From: an uncultured Eubacterium sp.
GTDB lineage: Bacteria > Bacillota > Clostridia > Lachnospirales > Lachnospiraceae
Direction of reading: 5' to 3'
DNA length: 64,000 bases
NCBI GenBank assembly: GCA_900552795.1
Contig: USBB01000005.1
Span: 31,469-95,468, forward strand
Shown here: piece by piece, positions 57,888 through 64,000 of the stretch
How positions within the stretch are numbered: position 1 is the first letter of the stretch
Layout of the letters: every line of letters begins with the position of its first letter
Notes under the pieces: model-generated
What the model was told of the DNA's origin: nothing
Databases searched by the model: none
The model's input: the letters and a program-made list of their open reading frames with translations, nothing else
Translations under genes and position numbers: made by a program

Positions 57888-58934
57888 TTAAGAAAGCTTT
57901 TTAATTACCATATTGTTTGGTTTTGAAATTTTTAATTCAGGTCCGTTCATCACGATAAGACCTTTGTCAAAGTGAACGGTAAATATGGTGATCGAATTTC
58001 CGTCATTGTTCATTGACATAATATGCTTGTCATCAGGAAAAATGTTTATGTACTTAGGGTAATCGCCGCTTATAGGAAGCGAAGATTTACTGCTTAATGT
58101 ACCTGTTTCTTTATTTACGTCATATATGGTTACTGTATTGTCACCGGCGTTTGAGCATAAAAGATTGTTGCCTGAATTTGAAAGGATAAGACTGGCAGCG
58201 GCACTGTTGCTTTTATGATTTTTTCTTACGGTGAAAATATTCTGAATAAGCTCAAAGCGGTTTTTTCCGTTATCCTTATCGTAAGAATATACATTGATAT
58301 AATTCTTAAGTTCACATATAACGTAAGCGAAACGACCATCCTCGCTGAAAATCATCTGTCTTGGGGCAGATTCGAGCTGTGAGCGTATAATGTCATATAG
58401 CTTTATTTTGCCTGTTCTGTGGTTGAACTCATAAAGCTTAATCTGGTCAATTCCCAAGTCACAGACACAAAGAAGTTCTTCGTCAGGAGTAAAAACAGAC
58501 CAGCTTACGTGAGGTCTGAAATTTCTGTCGGCAATGCTTCCTATTCCCTTGTGAAATACTTCGTCTGTAATGTGGTCGAGGCTTCCGTTTACAAGAGAAA
58601 TAATTGTGATTTTTCCATCATGGTACCCCGATACTATTAAGAAATCATCATTTTTTGTAAGTGCAATATGGCATCCACGCATTCCATTGATGGATAATAC
58701 ATTAATAAGCTCAAGATCGCCATCTTTTAAAATATTATAGGCGGCAACGCCCTGATCGCATATAGAATAAAGATATTTTCCATTATGAGATATTGTAACG
58801 TATGAAGCATTGTCTATCTTTACTTCCTTTCGTTCTTTTATCCGTCCTGCTTCAACATCCATATCATAAATATGGATCCCTTTGCTCTTTTCATGGGTAT
58901 AGCTGCCGACATATGCAACGTATTTATCACTCAT
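57888..58934 (-). CDS. 6-Phosphogluconolactonase, lactonase (beta-propeller) family
   Basis: A 348-residue seven-bladed beta-propeller of the Pgl/YbhE (PF10282-type) lactonase family. It starts YVAYVGSYTHEKSKGIHIYD and contains FRPHVSWSVFTPDEELLCVC near residue 145 and repeated blades such as SEDGRFAYVICEL. Members hydrolyse 6-phosphogluconolactone in the pentose phosphate route, but others have unknown substrates. No signal peptide. AGAGGTG lies upstream of ATG. The 115 bp before it hold no convincing promoter by eye. Confidence 0.82.
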   Translation of the reverse strand: MSDKYVAYVGSYTHEKSKGIHIYDMDVEAGRIKERKEVKIDNASYVTISHNGKYLYSICDQGVAAYNILKDGDLELINVLSINGMRGCHIALTKNDDFLIVSGYHDGKITIISLVNGSLDHITDEVFHKGIGSIADRNFRPHVSWSVFTPDEELLCVCDLGIDQIKLYEFNHRTGKIKLYDIIRSQLESAPRQMIFSEDGRFAYVICELKNYINVYSYDKDNGKNRFELIQNIFTVRKNHKSNSAAASLILSNSGNNLLCSNAGDNTVTIYDVNKETGTLSSKSSLPISGDYPKYINIFPDDKHIMSMNNDGNSITIFTVHFDKGLIVMNGPELKISKPNNMVIKKLS

Positions 58935-59049
58935 AACACACCTCTGTCTGCTGAAAAAACAGCGTTTATATTATATCAAAAATCGTATTTATATAATGTC
59001 ATTTTATAGCATAAGAAGTGGATTTTCAAGTAAGTAATGGCAATAATTA

Positions 59050-59307
59050 TTATATACATTTTTGAGTGACATTTGTTAAGTTAACATCAACGATTATGGC
59101 ATCCGGCCCTATGCCGCGAATACACTTGAACGGGATTATATATTCTATATCCCGGCCGAAAAGTCCGCACATTTTGCTTGGACCGGGTACAATAACCGAG
59201 TTAATGCAACCTGTGCATTGGTCAAAATCTACATCAGCTACATAACCTAAAATTTTACAGTCACAGCAGTTTATGACCTGTTTGTTTCTTAAATCACAGA
59301 CACGCAT
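59050..59307 (-). CDS. ymxH: YlmC/YmxH-family PRC-barrel sporulation-associated protein
   Basis: A small 85-residue protein of the PRC-barrel fold. MRVCDLRNKQVINCCDCKIL and LGYVADVDFDQCTGCINSV match the YlmC/YmxH group that accompanies sporulation genes in Bacilli and Clostridia. Several Cys (CDC, CTGC) are notable. GGAG lies upstream. It directly follows sigG on the minus strand after about 73 bp, the conserved order in spore-forming Clostridia. Biochemical role unknown. Confidence 0.82.
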   Translation of the reverse strand: MRVCDLRNKQVINCCDCKILGYVADVDFDQCTGCINSVIVPGPSKMCGLFGRDIEYIIPFKCIRGIGPDAIIVDVNLTNVTQKCI

Positions 59308-59380
59308 ATAAACTCCAGACTTGCCGATTGGCGTGCGATAGTTATATTATTATATTCAGTAAAATATAAGTGGTGCTTTT

Positions 59381-60154
59381 TTATAGATATTTTCGCATCT
59401 GCTTTAGTGCACATTTTTCAAGTCTGCTAACCTGGGCCTGGGAAATTCCCATTTCAGATGCTGTTTCCATTTGTGTTTTACATTCAAAATAACGCATTTT
59501 AATTATCTTTTTTTCGCGTTCGTTAAGTTGGTTTATGGCATCATTTATGGCAATATTTAAAACCCAGCTGTCCTCTTTTTCTTTTTTGTCGCTTATCTGG
59601 TCCATGACATAAAGTGTGTCTCCGCCGTCAGAGTAAACGGGTTCATATAAAGAAACAGGTGTCTGGATGGCATCCATTGCCATCACGATATCTTCCTTTG
59701 ATACTCCTATTTCAGAAGCTATTTCAGATATTGTGGGCTCCTTCTGGCTTTCCCGGCTTAAACGTTCTTTTGCGTAAATTGCTTTGTATGCTGTATCTTT
59801 AAGAGAGCGGCTTACGCGTATTGAACTGTAGTCGCGCAGATAGCGCTTAATTTCTCCTGAAATCATTGGAACAGCGTAGGTTGAGAACTGAACACCCTGA
59901 TTTATGTCAAAGTTATCAATAGCTTTGATCATTCCGATACAGCCTATCTGGAATAAATCGTCAATATTTTCATGGCTTTGTGTAAATCGCTGTACAACGC
60001 TTAATACAAGCCTTAAATTTCCCTTAATAAATGTATCTCTTGCATCTTTATCTCCGGCTTTTATCTGTTTTAATAATTCTTCTTTCTCTTTGGATTTAAG
60101 CAATGGAAGAGTGGAAGTGTTGACTCCACAAATCTCAACTTTATATCCGGCCAC
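59381..60154 (-). CDS. sigG: Forespore RNA polymerase sigma-G factor
   Basis: Directs late forespore gene expression. The N-terminal KVEICGVNTSTLPLLK is diagnostic of sigma-G. Region 2 has NLRLVLSVVQRF, DDLFQIGCIGMIKAIDNFD and FSTYAVPMISGEIKRYLRD. Region 4 has EREKKIIKMRYFE and the helix-turn-helix TASEMGISQAQVSRLEK. The length is 257 residues. GGAGG precedes the start. The neighbour ymxH and the divergent nrdR match the usual clostridial layout, without spoIIGA/sigE upstream. Confidence 0.95.
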   Translation of the reverse strand: MAGYKVEICGVNTSTLPLLKSKEKEELLKQIKAGDKDARDTFIKGNLRLVLSVVQRFTQSHENIDDLFQIGCIGMIKAIDNFDINQGVQFSTYAVPMISGEIKRYLRDYSSIRVSRSLKDTAYKAIYAKERLSRESQKEPTISEIASEIGVSKEDIVMAMDAIQTPVSLYEPVYSDGGDTLYVMDQISDKKEKEDSWVLNIAINDAINQLNEREKKIIKMRYFECKTQMETASEMGISQAQVSRLEKCALKQMRKYL

Positions 60155-60196
60155 TTTTGTCCTCCTTTATCAATCTTAAAAAGTATTTTATAGTTT

Positions 60197-60226
60197 TATA
60201 ATTGCCTTACAGAGAATATTTAATAC
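60197..60226 (-). promoter_or_regulatory. Possible sigma-F/sigma-G type promoter of sigG
   Basis: On the minus strand GTATT (60222-60226) and GGCAATTATA (60197-60206) are 15 bp apart, close to the forespore consensus (GYATA, then GGNNANANT). It lies about 45 bp upstream of sigG. The fit is by eye. Confidence 0.45.
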
Positions 60227-60261
60227 TGTAAACAATATCCATTTTTTGTGGAGTTTTGATG

Positions 60262-60290
60262 TTGACCGCAAAATGATATTAAATTATAAT
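60262..60290 (+). promoter_or_regulatory. Sigma-A promoter of nrdR operon
   Basis: TTGACC at 60262-60267 and TATAAT at 60285-60290 are 17 bp apart, about 33 bp before the nrdR start. It probably drives nrdR and perhaps the yqeG-aro genes. Confidence 0.75.
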
Positions 60291-60323
60291 TAATGTATAT
60301 TTTTATGTTTGGAGGTATGCATT

Positions 60324-60770
60324 GTGAAGTGTCCGTTTTGTTCGAATGAGAATACGAAGGTAATTGATTCAAGACCTACTGATGACAGTTCAATAAGAAG
60401 AAGGCGTCAGTGTGAAATGTGCGGAAAAAGATTTACTACTTATGAAAAAATAGAGACAATGCCTATAATTGTTATAAAAAAGGATGATAACAGAGAGCCA
60501 TATGACAGGGAAAAGTTAGTTGCAGGCATTGTGCGCTCATGTCATAAGAGGCCTGTTTCATTAAGTCAGATCAACAGCATGGTAGATGAAATCGAAACGC
60601 GTATATTTAACAGCGGAGAAAAAGAGATACCTACAACAACTATAGGAAAAATCGTTATGGATAAGCTGAAGGATCTGGATGAGGTAGCTTATGTGCGTTT
60701 TGCGTCAGTGTACAGGGAATTTAAGGATGTAAATACATTTATGGACGAGATTAAGAAAATTTTGAAATGA
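60324..60770 (+). CDS. nrdR: Ribonucleotide reductase repressor NrdR
   Basis: ATP/dATP-sensing repressor of ribonucleotide reductase genes. The zinc ribbon reads [11 protein letters not shown] and [17 protein letters not shown]. An ATP-cone domain follows (about residues 48-140). GTG 60324 is the chosen start; it puts KCPFC directly at the N-terminus as in relatives and lies 9 nt after GGAGG. The length is 148 residues. It is divergent from sigG. Confidence 0.95.
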   Translation: MKCPFCSNENTKVIDSRPTDDSSIRRRRQCEMCGKRFTTYEKIETMPIIVIKKDDNREPYDREKLVAGIVRSCHKRPVSLSQINSMVDEIETRIFNSGEKEIPTTTIGKIVMDKLKDLDEVAYVRFASVYREFKDVNTFMDEIKKILK

Positions 60771-60822
60771 CATGTGAAATGGTATATGATATGTAAAGAT
60801 ATTATGAATGGAGATACTGAAA

Positions 60823-61329
60823 GTGCTTAAAAGATTTTATCCTGATGAATATTATGAAAATGCATATATTATTGATTACAAGGGATTATACGTCAAAGGT
60901 TACAGAGGGATTATATTTGATGTTGACAATACTCTTGTAGAGCATGGGGCGCCGGTTAATGATAAGGCAAAGGATTTATTTGCAAAGCTCCATGAAATGG
61001 GATATGAGACATGTATTATTTCAAATAACAGTGAACAGAGAGTTGAGCCTCTTGCGAGACATGTTAATTCAAAATATGTCAGCAAAGCCGCAAAACCGTC
61101 GCCTAAGAATTATTTAAAGGCTATGGATATTATGGGAACTGATAAGGCTGACACATATTTTGTAGGAGACCAGATATTTACAGATGTCTGGGGTGCTAAC
61201 AGGGCAGGTATAAAGAGCATTTTGGTAAAGCCTATTGATAAGCATGAGGAAATACAGATTGTGCTTAAAAGATATCTTGAGAGCATAGTGTTATTTTTTT
61301 ATAAAAGATATATGAAACGGAGAAATTAA
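60823..61329 (+). CDS. yqeG: YqeG-family HAD (IIIA) phosphatase
   Basis: HAD phosphatase with catalytic DVDNTLVEHG near residue 33, ISNNSEQRV near 67, KPSPKNY near 92 and VGDQIFTDVWGANRAG near 110. This is the YqeG/GEP4 type, whose eukaryotic relative dephosphorylates phosphatidylglycerophosphate. From GTG 60823 (GGAG 9 nt upstream) the protein begins LKRFYPDEYY like relatives; ATG 60808 is an alternative. The length is 168 residues. aroE starts 1 bp later, so they are co-transcribed. Confidence 0.9.
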   Translation: MLKRFYPDEYYENAYIIDYKGLYVKGYRGIIFDVDNTLVEHGAPVNDKAKDLFAKLHEMGYETCIISNNSEQRVEPLARHVNSKYVSKAAKPSPKNYLKAMDIMGTDKADTYFVGDQIFTDVWGANRAGIKSILVKPIDKHEEIQIVLKRYLESIVLFFYKRYMKRRN

Positions 61330-61330
61330 A

Positions 61331-62206
61331 ATGGAACATATTAATTCAGCTACAAGACTTTGCGCACTTATAGGAAATCCTGTGGCACATTCAATATCAC
61401 CTGTTATACACAATAACTTAAGCAGATTATGTGGTGTTAACCTTGCATATGTTACGCTTAAGGTAGAAGAGGGGGACGTTAAGGAAGCGGTTAAAGGAGC
61501 TTATGCGCTTAATATGCTGGGTATGAATGTCACGGTTCCCCATAAGCAGACGGTTATAGAAGCTCTTGCAGATATAGATCCGCTTGCAAAGGCAATAGGT
61601 GCGGTTAATACGCTTGTAAGAACCGATAAGGGATATAAGGGCTATAATACGGATATATTAGGTCTTAAAAGAGAATTAAATGAGTCAGGACTTGAGCTTA
61701 AGGGCAGGCCTGTGGTTATACTCGGTGCAGGAGGAGCAGCAAGAGCAATAGCTTTTCTTTGTGCAGATAGTGGTGCAAGTGAGGTTAATATTTTAAACAG
61801 GACAGTAGAAAAGGCTGAGGAAATTGCCAATGCAGTAAATAACAATCTGAATATTGATACTGTCAGAGCAATGAATATAAATGATTACGACAAAATTAAA
61901 GAAAGCGGATATCTTGTTATACAGACTACAAGTGTGGGGCTTCATCCTCATGATGATGATGCGGTAATTGCGGACATTGAATTTTATAAAAGAGCTTCAG
62001 CCGGTGTTGATATTATTTATAATCCTGCGGAGACAAAATTTATGAAGCTTATGAAAGAAGCTCGAAAAGTATCGTACAATGGTCTTAAGATGCTTTTGTA
62101 TCAAGGAGTTGAAGCTTTTGAACTGTGGAATAATATAAGGGTTTCAGATGATGCAGTTAAGGAAGTTTACGAACATATGAAAAAGGAGCTTGGGATTGTT
62201 GAGTAA
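61331..62206 (+). CDS. aroE: Shikimate dehydrogenase
   Basis: NADP-dependent reduction of 3-dehydroshikimate. The substrate site is GNPVAHSISPVIHN near residue 16 and MNVTVPHKQ near 63. The dinucleotide loop is ILGAGGAARAIAFLCA near 130, and the C-terminal region has YQGVEAFELW. The length is 291 residues. Its end overlaps aroK, and aroQ follows, so three aromatic steps are made in one unit. Confidence 0.96.
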   Translation: MEHINSATRLCALIGNPVAHSISPVIHNNLSRLCGVNLAYVTLKVEEGDVKEAVKGAYALNMLGMNVTVPHKQTVIEALADIDPLAKAIGAVNTLVRTDKGYKGYNTDILGLKRELNESGLELKGRPVVILGAGGAARAIAFLCADSGASEVNILNRTVEKAEEIANAVNNNLNIDTVRAMNINDYDKIKESGYLVIQTTSVGLHPHDDDAVIADIEFYKRASAGVDIIYNPAETKFMKLMKEARKVSYNGLKMLLYQGVEAFELWNNIRVSDDAVKEVYEHMKKELGIVE

Positions 62207-62714
62207 TAATATTATACTAATCGGTTTTATGGGCTGCGGAAAAACTACATTTGGAAAGTGGATTGCCAAAAACAAAAAAATGAAGTTTGTGGATACAGAT
62301 GAGATTATTGAAAAAAATGAGCAATGCACAATTAATGAGATTTTTAAGAATCGCGGAGAAGAAGTCTTTAGAAATATGGAGACAGAAGTGATTAAAAAAT
62401 TGCTTGATACTGCTGAAAATTCAGTTATTTCAGCAGGTGGCGGACTTCCGGTAAAGCATATAAACAGAGGACTTTTAAAGGAGCTTGGAACGGTGGTTTA
62501 TCTTAGGACACCTAAGGAAGAGCTTGTTAAGCGATTGCTTAATGATACATCAAGACCGCTGCTTAAAGGCGGTAATATAGAACAAAAAATAGATACGCTT
62601 ATGAGTTTAAGAAAAGACATATATGAGGAGACTGCGGATATTATTATTGATACAACGGACCGCGAGTTTGACAAAATGTATGAGCTAATAAGGCAGAGGG
62701 AGAGCAGTAAATAA
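62196..62714 (+). CDS. aroK: Shikimate kinase
   Basis: Phosphorylates shikimate with ATP. Walker A is GFMGCGKTTFGKW near residue 10. DTDEIIE near 32 is the Mg/shikimate site; GGGLPV near 80 and RPLLKGG near 116 bind shikimate and the lid. TTG 62196 lies 7 nt after AAGGAG, a better fit than 62190; the gene overlaps aroE by 11 bp, which couples their translation. The length is 172 residues. Confidence 0.94.
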   Translation: MLSNNIILIGFMGCGKTTFGKWIAKNKKMKFVDTDEIIEKNEQCTINEIFKNRGEEVFRNMETEVIKKLLDTAENSVISAGGGLPVKHINRGLLKELGTVVYLRTPKEELVKRLLNDTSRPLLKGGNIEQKIDTLMSLRKDIYEETADIIIDTTDREFDKMYELIRQRESSK

Positions 62715-62716
62715 TA

Positions 62717-63163
62717 ATGAAAAAATTTTTGATAATTAACGGACCGAATATTAATTTTGTCGGTATACGTGAAAAGGGAATTTACGGAACAGCAAATTAT
62801 GATACTCTTGTTGATATGATTAAAGAAAAAGCACAACAACTGGGGGTCTCAGCGGAGGTTTTTCAGAGTAATCATGAGGGAGCAATTATAGATAAAATAC
62901 AGCAGGCTTATTTTGATAAAGTTGACGGAATAGTTATTAATCCGGGAGCATTTACACATTACAGCTATGCGGTAAGAGATGCACTTGCATCAGTTGAGGC
63001 AATACCAAAGATAGAAGTGCATATTTCAAATGTTCATACAAGGGAGGAGTTTAGACATAATTCAGTCACGGTTCCTGTTTGTAATGGTCAGGTGGTCGGA
63101 CTTGGACTTAAGGGATATTTGTACGCTATGCAGGCCCTTTATGATATGTGCAGCGGGCAATAA
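62717..63163 (+). CDS. aroQ: 3-Dehydroquinate dehydratase, type II
   Basis: Reversible dehydration of 3-dehydroquinate. INGPNINFVGIREKGIYG is the N-terminal loop with the catalytic Arg and Tyr. INPGAFTHYSYAVRDAL near residue 75 and HISNVHTREEFRHNS near 100 complete the site. The length is 148 residues, a typical dodecameric type II subunit. It starts 2 bp after the aroK stop. The pathway entry and later genes (aroF/B/A/C) are elsewhere. Confidence 0.96.
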   Translation: MKKFLIINGPNINFVGIREKGIYGTANYDTLVDMIKEKAQQLGVSAEVFQSNHEGAIIDKIQQAYFDKVDGIVINPGAFTHYSYAVRDALASVEAIPKIEVHISNVHTREEFRHNSVTVPVCNGQVVGLGLKGYLYAMQALYDMCSGQ

Positions 63164-63202
63164 TATTTGTGAAATTTACTTTTGGGTTCAAGGGTAGAAT
63201 TT

Positions 63203-63258
63203 AAGTTTATAAAAAACAGTTGCCAAATCAAGGGTTTTATTATAAACTTATATAAGTT
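63203..63258 (+). promoter_or_regulatory. efp promoter region with nested inverted repeats
   Basis: TTGCCA (63220-63225) and TAAACT (63243-63248) are 17 bp apart. AAGTTTATAA (63203-63212) and its inverted copy TTATAAACTT (63240-63249) flank the -35. A 14-bp palindrome AACTTATATAAGTT (63245-63258) covers the -10 end and the start region. These could be operators; no known regulator is matched. Confidence 0.45.
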
Positions 63259-63286
63259 ATTGATATAATAGGAGGTATACCAAAGA

Positions 63287-63844
63287 ATGGTAAGCGCAGG
63301 AGATTTTAAAAACGGTCTTACAGTTCAGATGGACAACGGTATTTGGCAGATTGTTGAATTTCAGCATGTTAAGCCTGGTAAGGGTGCCGCTTTCGTTAGA
63401 ACTAAGATGAAAAATATTGTGAGTGGCGGTGTAGTAGAAAAGACTTTCAGACCTACAGAGAAGCTTGAACTTGCTCACATTGATAGAAAAGAATTCCAGT
63501 ATTTATATTCAGATGGAGATCTTTACAATTTCATGGATACAGAGACATTCGAGCAGATTGCATTGTCAGCTGAGGATGTTGGCGATTCACTTAAGTTCGT
63601 AAAGGAAAATGAGATGGTCAAGCTTTGCTCACATGCAGGCAAGGTATTTGCTATTGAACCACCTCTTTTTGTTGAACTTCTTATAACAGAATCAGAGCCG
63701 GGTGTTAAGGGTGACACAGCAACAGGTGCTACAAAACCTGCTAAGTTAGAGACAGGTGCCCAGGTAATGGTTCCATTGTTTGTTAACGAGGGAGATACAA
63801 TTAAAATTGATACACGTACAGGTGAATATCTTTCAAGAGTGTAA
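63287..63844 (+). CDS. efp: Elongation factor P
   Basis: Relieves ribosome stalling at proline runs. The modification loop is [12 protein letters not shown], with the lysine of KPGKG near residue 30. Three OB-like domains follow, with the C-terminal signature [13 protein letters not shown]. The length is 185 residues. GGAGG precedes ATG 63287. The Lys modification enzyme type cannot be told from this gene, and no epmAB-like or ymfI gene is adjacent. Confidence 0.97.
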   Translation: MVSAGDFKNGLTVQMDNGIWQIVEFQHVKPGKGAAFVRTKMKNIVSGGVVEKTFRPTEKLELAHIDRKEFQYLYSDGDLYNFMDTETFEQIALSAEDVGDSLKFVKENEMVKLCSHAGKVFAIEPPLFVELLITESEPGVKGDTATGATKPAKLETGAQVMVPLFVNEGDTIKIDTRTGEYLSRV

Positions 63845-63917
63845 TTTAAGCTTTTGGAGAATAATTCCGATTGTATGTATATTATATAGGATATTTAATT
63901 ATATCTTATCGGCCGGA

Positions 63918-63951
63918 GAGTGTATGTCATATTGGCATGCACTCTTTTTTT
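63918..63951 (+). terminator. Rho-independent terminator after efp
   Basis: An 11-bp stem with two G-T wobbles (63918-63928 with 63934-63944) and a 5-nt loop is followed by seven T. It closes the efp transcript. Confidence 0.8.
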
Positions 63952-63965
63952 ACTTTATAGGAAAT

Positions 63966-63980
63966 TGCGTCAAAGACGCA
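63966..63980 (+). repeat. Hairpin at the window edge, possibly another leader-element copy
   Basis: TGCGTC-AAA-GACGCA is a perfect 6-bp hairpin resembling the small HP4 hairpin of the element at 36377-36388. The window ends 20 bases later, so membership cannot be tested. Confidence 0.35.
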
Positions 63981-64000
63981 TTCTGATAACAAGTTTGCGA

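Noticed and set aside
63780..63986. Small + strand frame after efp
   Set aside because: It overlaps the end of efp in another frame and crosses a strong terminator; its translation is not protein-like.

Overview
The window reads as a chromosomal segment of an AT-rich, Gram-positive anaerobe of class Clostridia, most likely family Lachnospiraceae. Three things support this. There is a sporulation sigma factor gene (sigG) next to a ymxH-type gene. There is a hrcA-grpE-dnaK-dnaJ operon under a perfect CIRCE operator, and a minimal two-gene SufC/SufB-like pair. There is also a run of large cytosolic proteins that, from memory, I associate only with Lachnospiraceae. The genus cannot be fixed from the sequence alone. 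Nearly all of the window is coding, on the + strand except for four short minus-strand blocks. I see no prophage, insertion sequence, CRISPR array, tRNA or rRNA.

Layout. 1-7.2 kb: cobalamin-dependent methionine synthase without its reactivation domain, the NADH sensor Rex, a coiled-coil unknown, NAD(P)HX repair, alanine racemase and a MazF-type RNase with no visible antitoxin. 7.3-12.9 kb: CorC-like CBS protein, O-acetylhomoserine sulfhydrylase, a soluble diguanylate cyclase, and an ABC permease/ATPase pair without a binding protein. 12.9-18.9 kb: ilvN-ilvC, an unknown, MecA, SufC/SufB-like Fe-S assembly and an S66 LD-carboxypeptidase. 18.9-21.9 kb: a soluble histidine kinase, a response regulator with an HD-GYP domain, and a CheY-like regulator. 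22-26.4 kb: leuCD, a minus-strand protein with AP2/HNH-like sequence, and thrC. 26.5-31.4 kb: heat-shock operon. 31.5-41.8 kb: M16 metalloprotease, Era, RecO, a pyridoxal kinase-like protein, glycyl-tRNA synthetase, a zinc-ribbon membrane protein and a D,D-carboxypeptidase.

41.8-50.1 kb holds the part I consider least explained: rarA followed by four tightly spaced genes. They encode a 1186-residue solenoid protein with beta-sandwich-like ends, a divergent Hsp70/actin-like protein, a helical-repeat protein, and a membrane-anchored coiled-coil protein. 50.1-55.1 kb: pheST, queA and RNase P RNA. 55.1-64 kb: pyrBI (minus) divergent from trpS; a lactonase-type 6-phosphogluconolactonase, ymxH and sigG (all minus); then nrdR, a YqeG-type phosphatase, aroE-aroK-aroQ and efp.

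How the genes fit together. Amino-acid biosynthesis is spread over several small operons (metH, metY, ilvNC, leuCD, thrC, aroEKQ), and none has a T-box or SAM riboswitch. Several promoters have near-consensus -35/-10 boxes with 16-18 bp spacing, and those of ilvN, leuC and efp overlap palindromes that could be operators. A c-di-GMP synthase and a probable c-di-GMP phosphodiesterase lie within 12 kb of each other. A dispersed hairpin-rich leader element sits directly in front of the Shine-Dalgarno sequence of at least three genes. All family names rest on reading motifs in the translations; no database search was possible.
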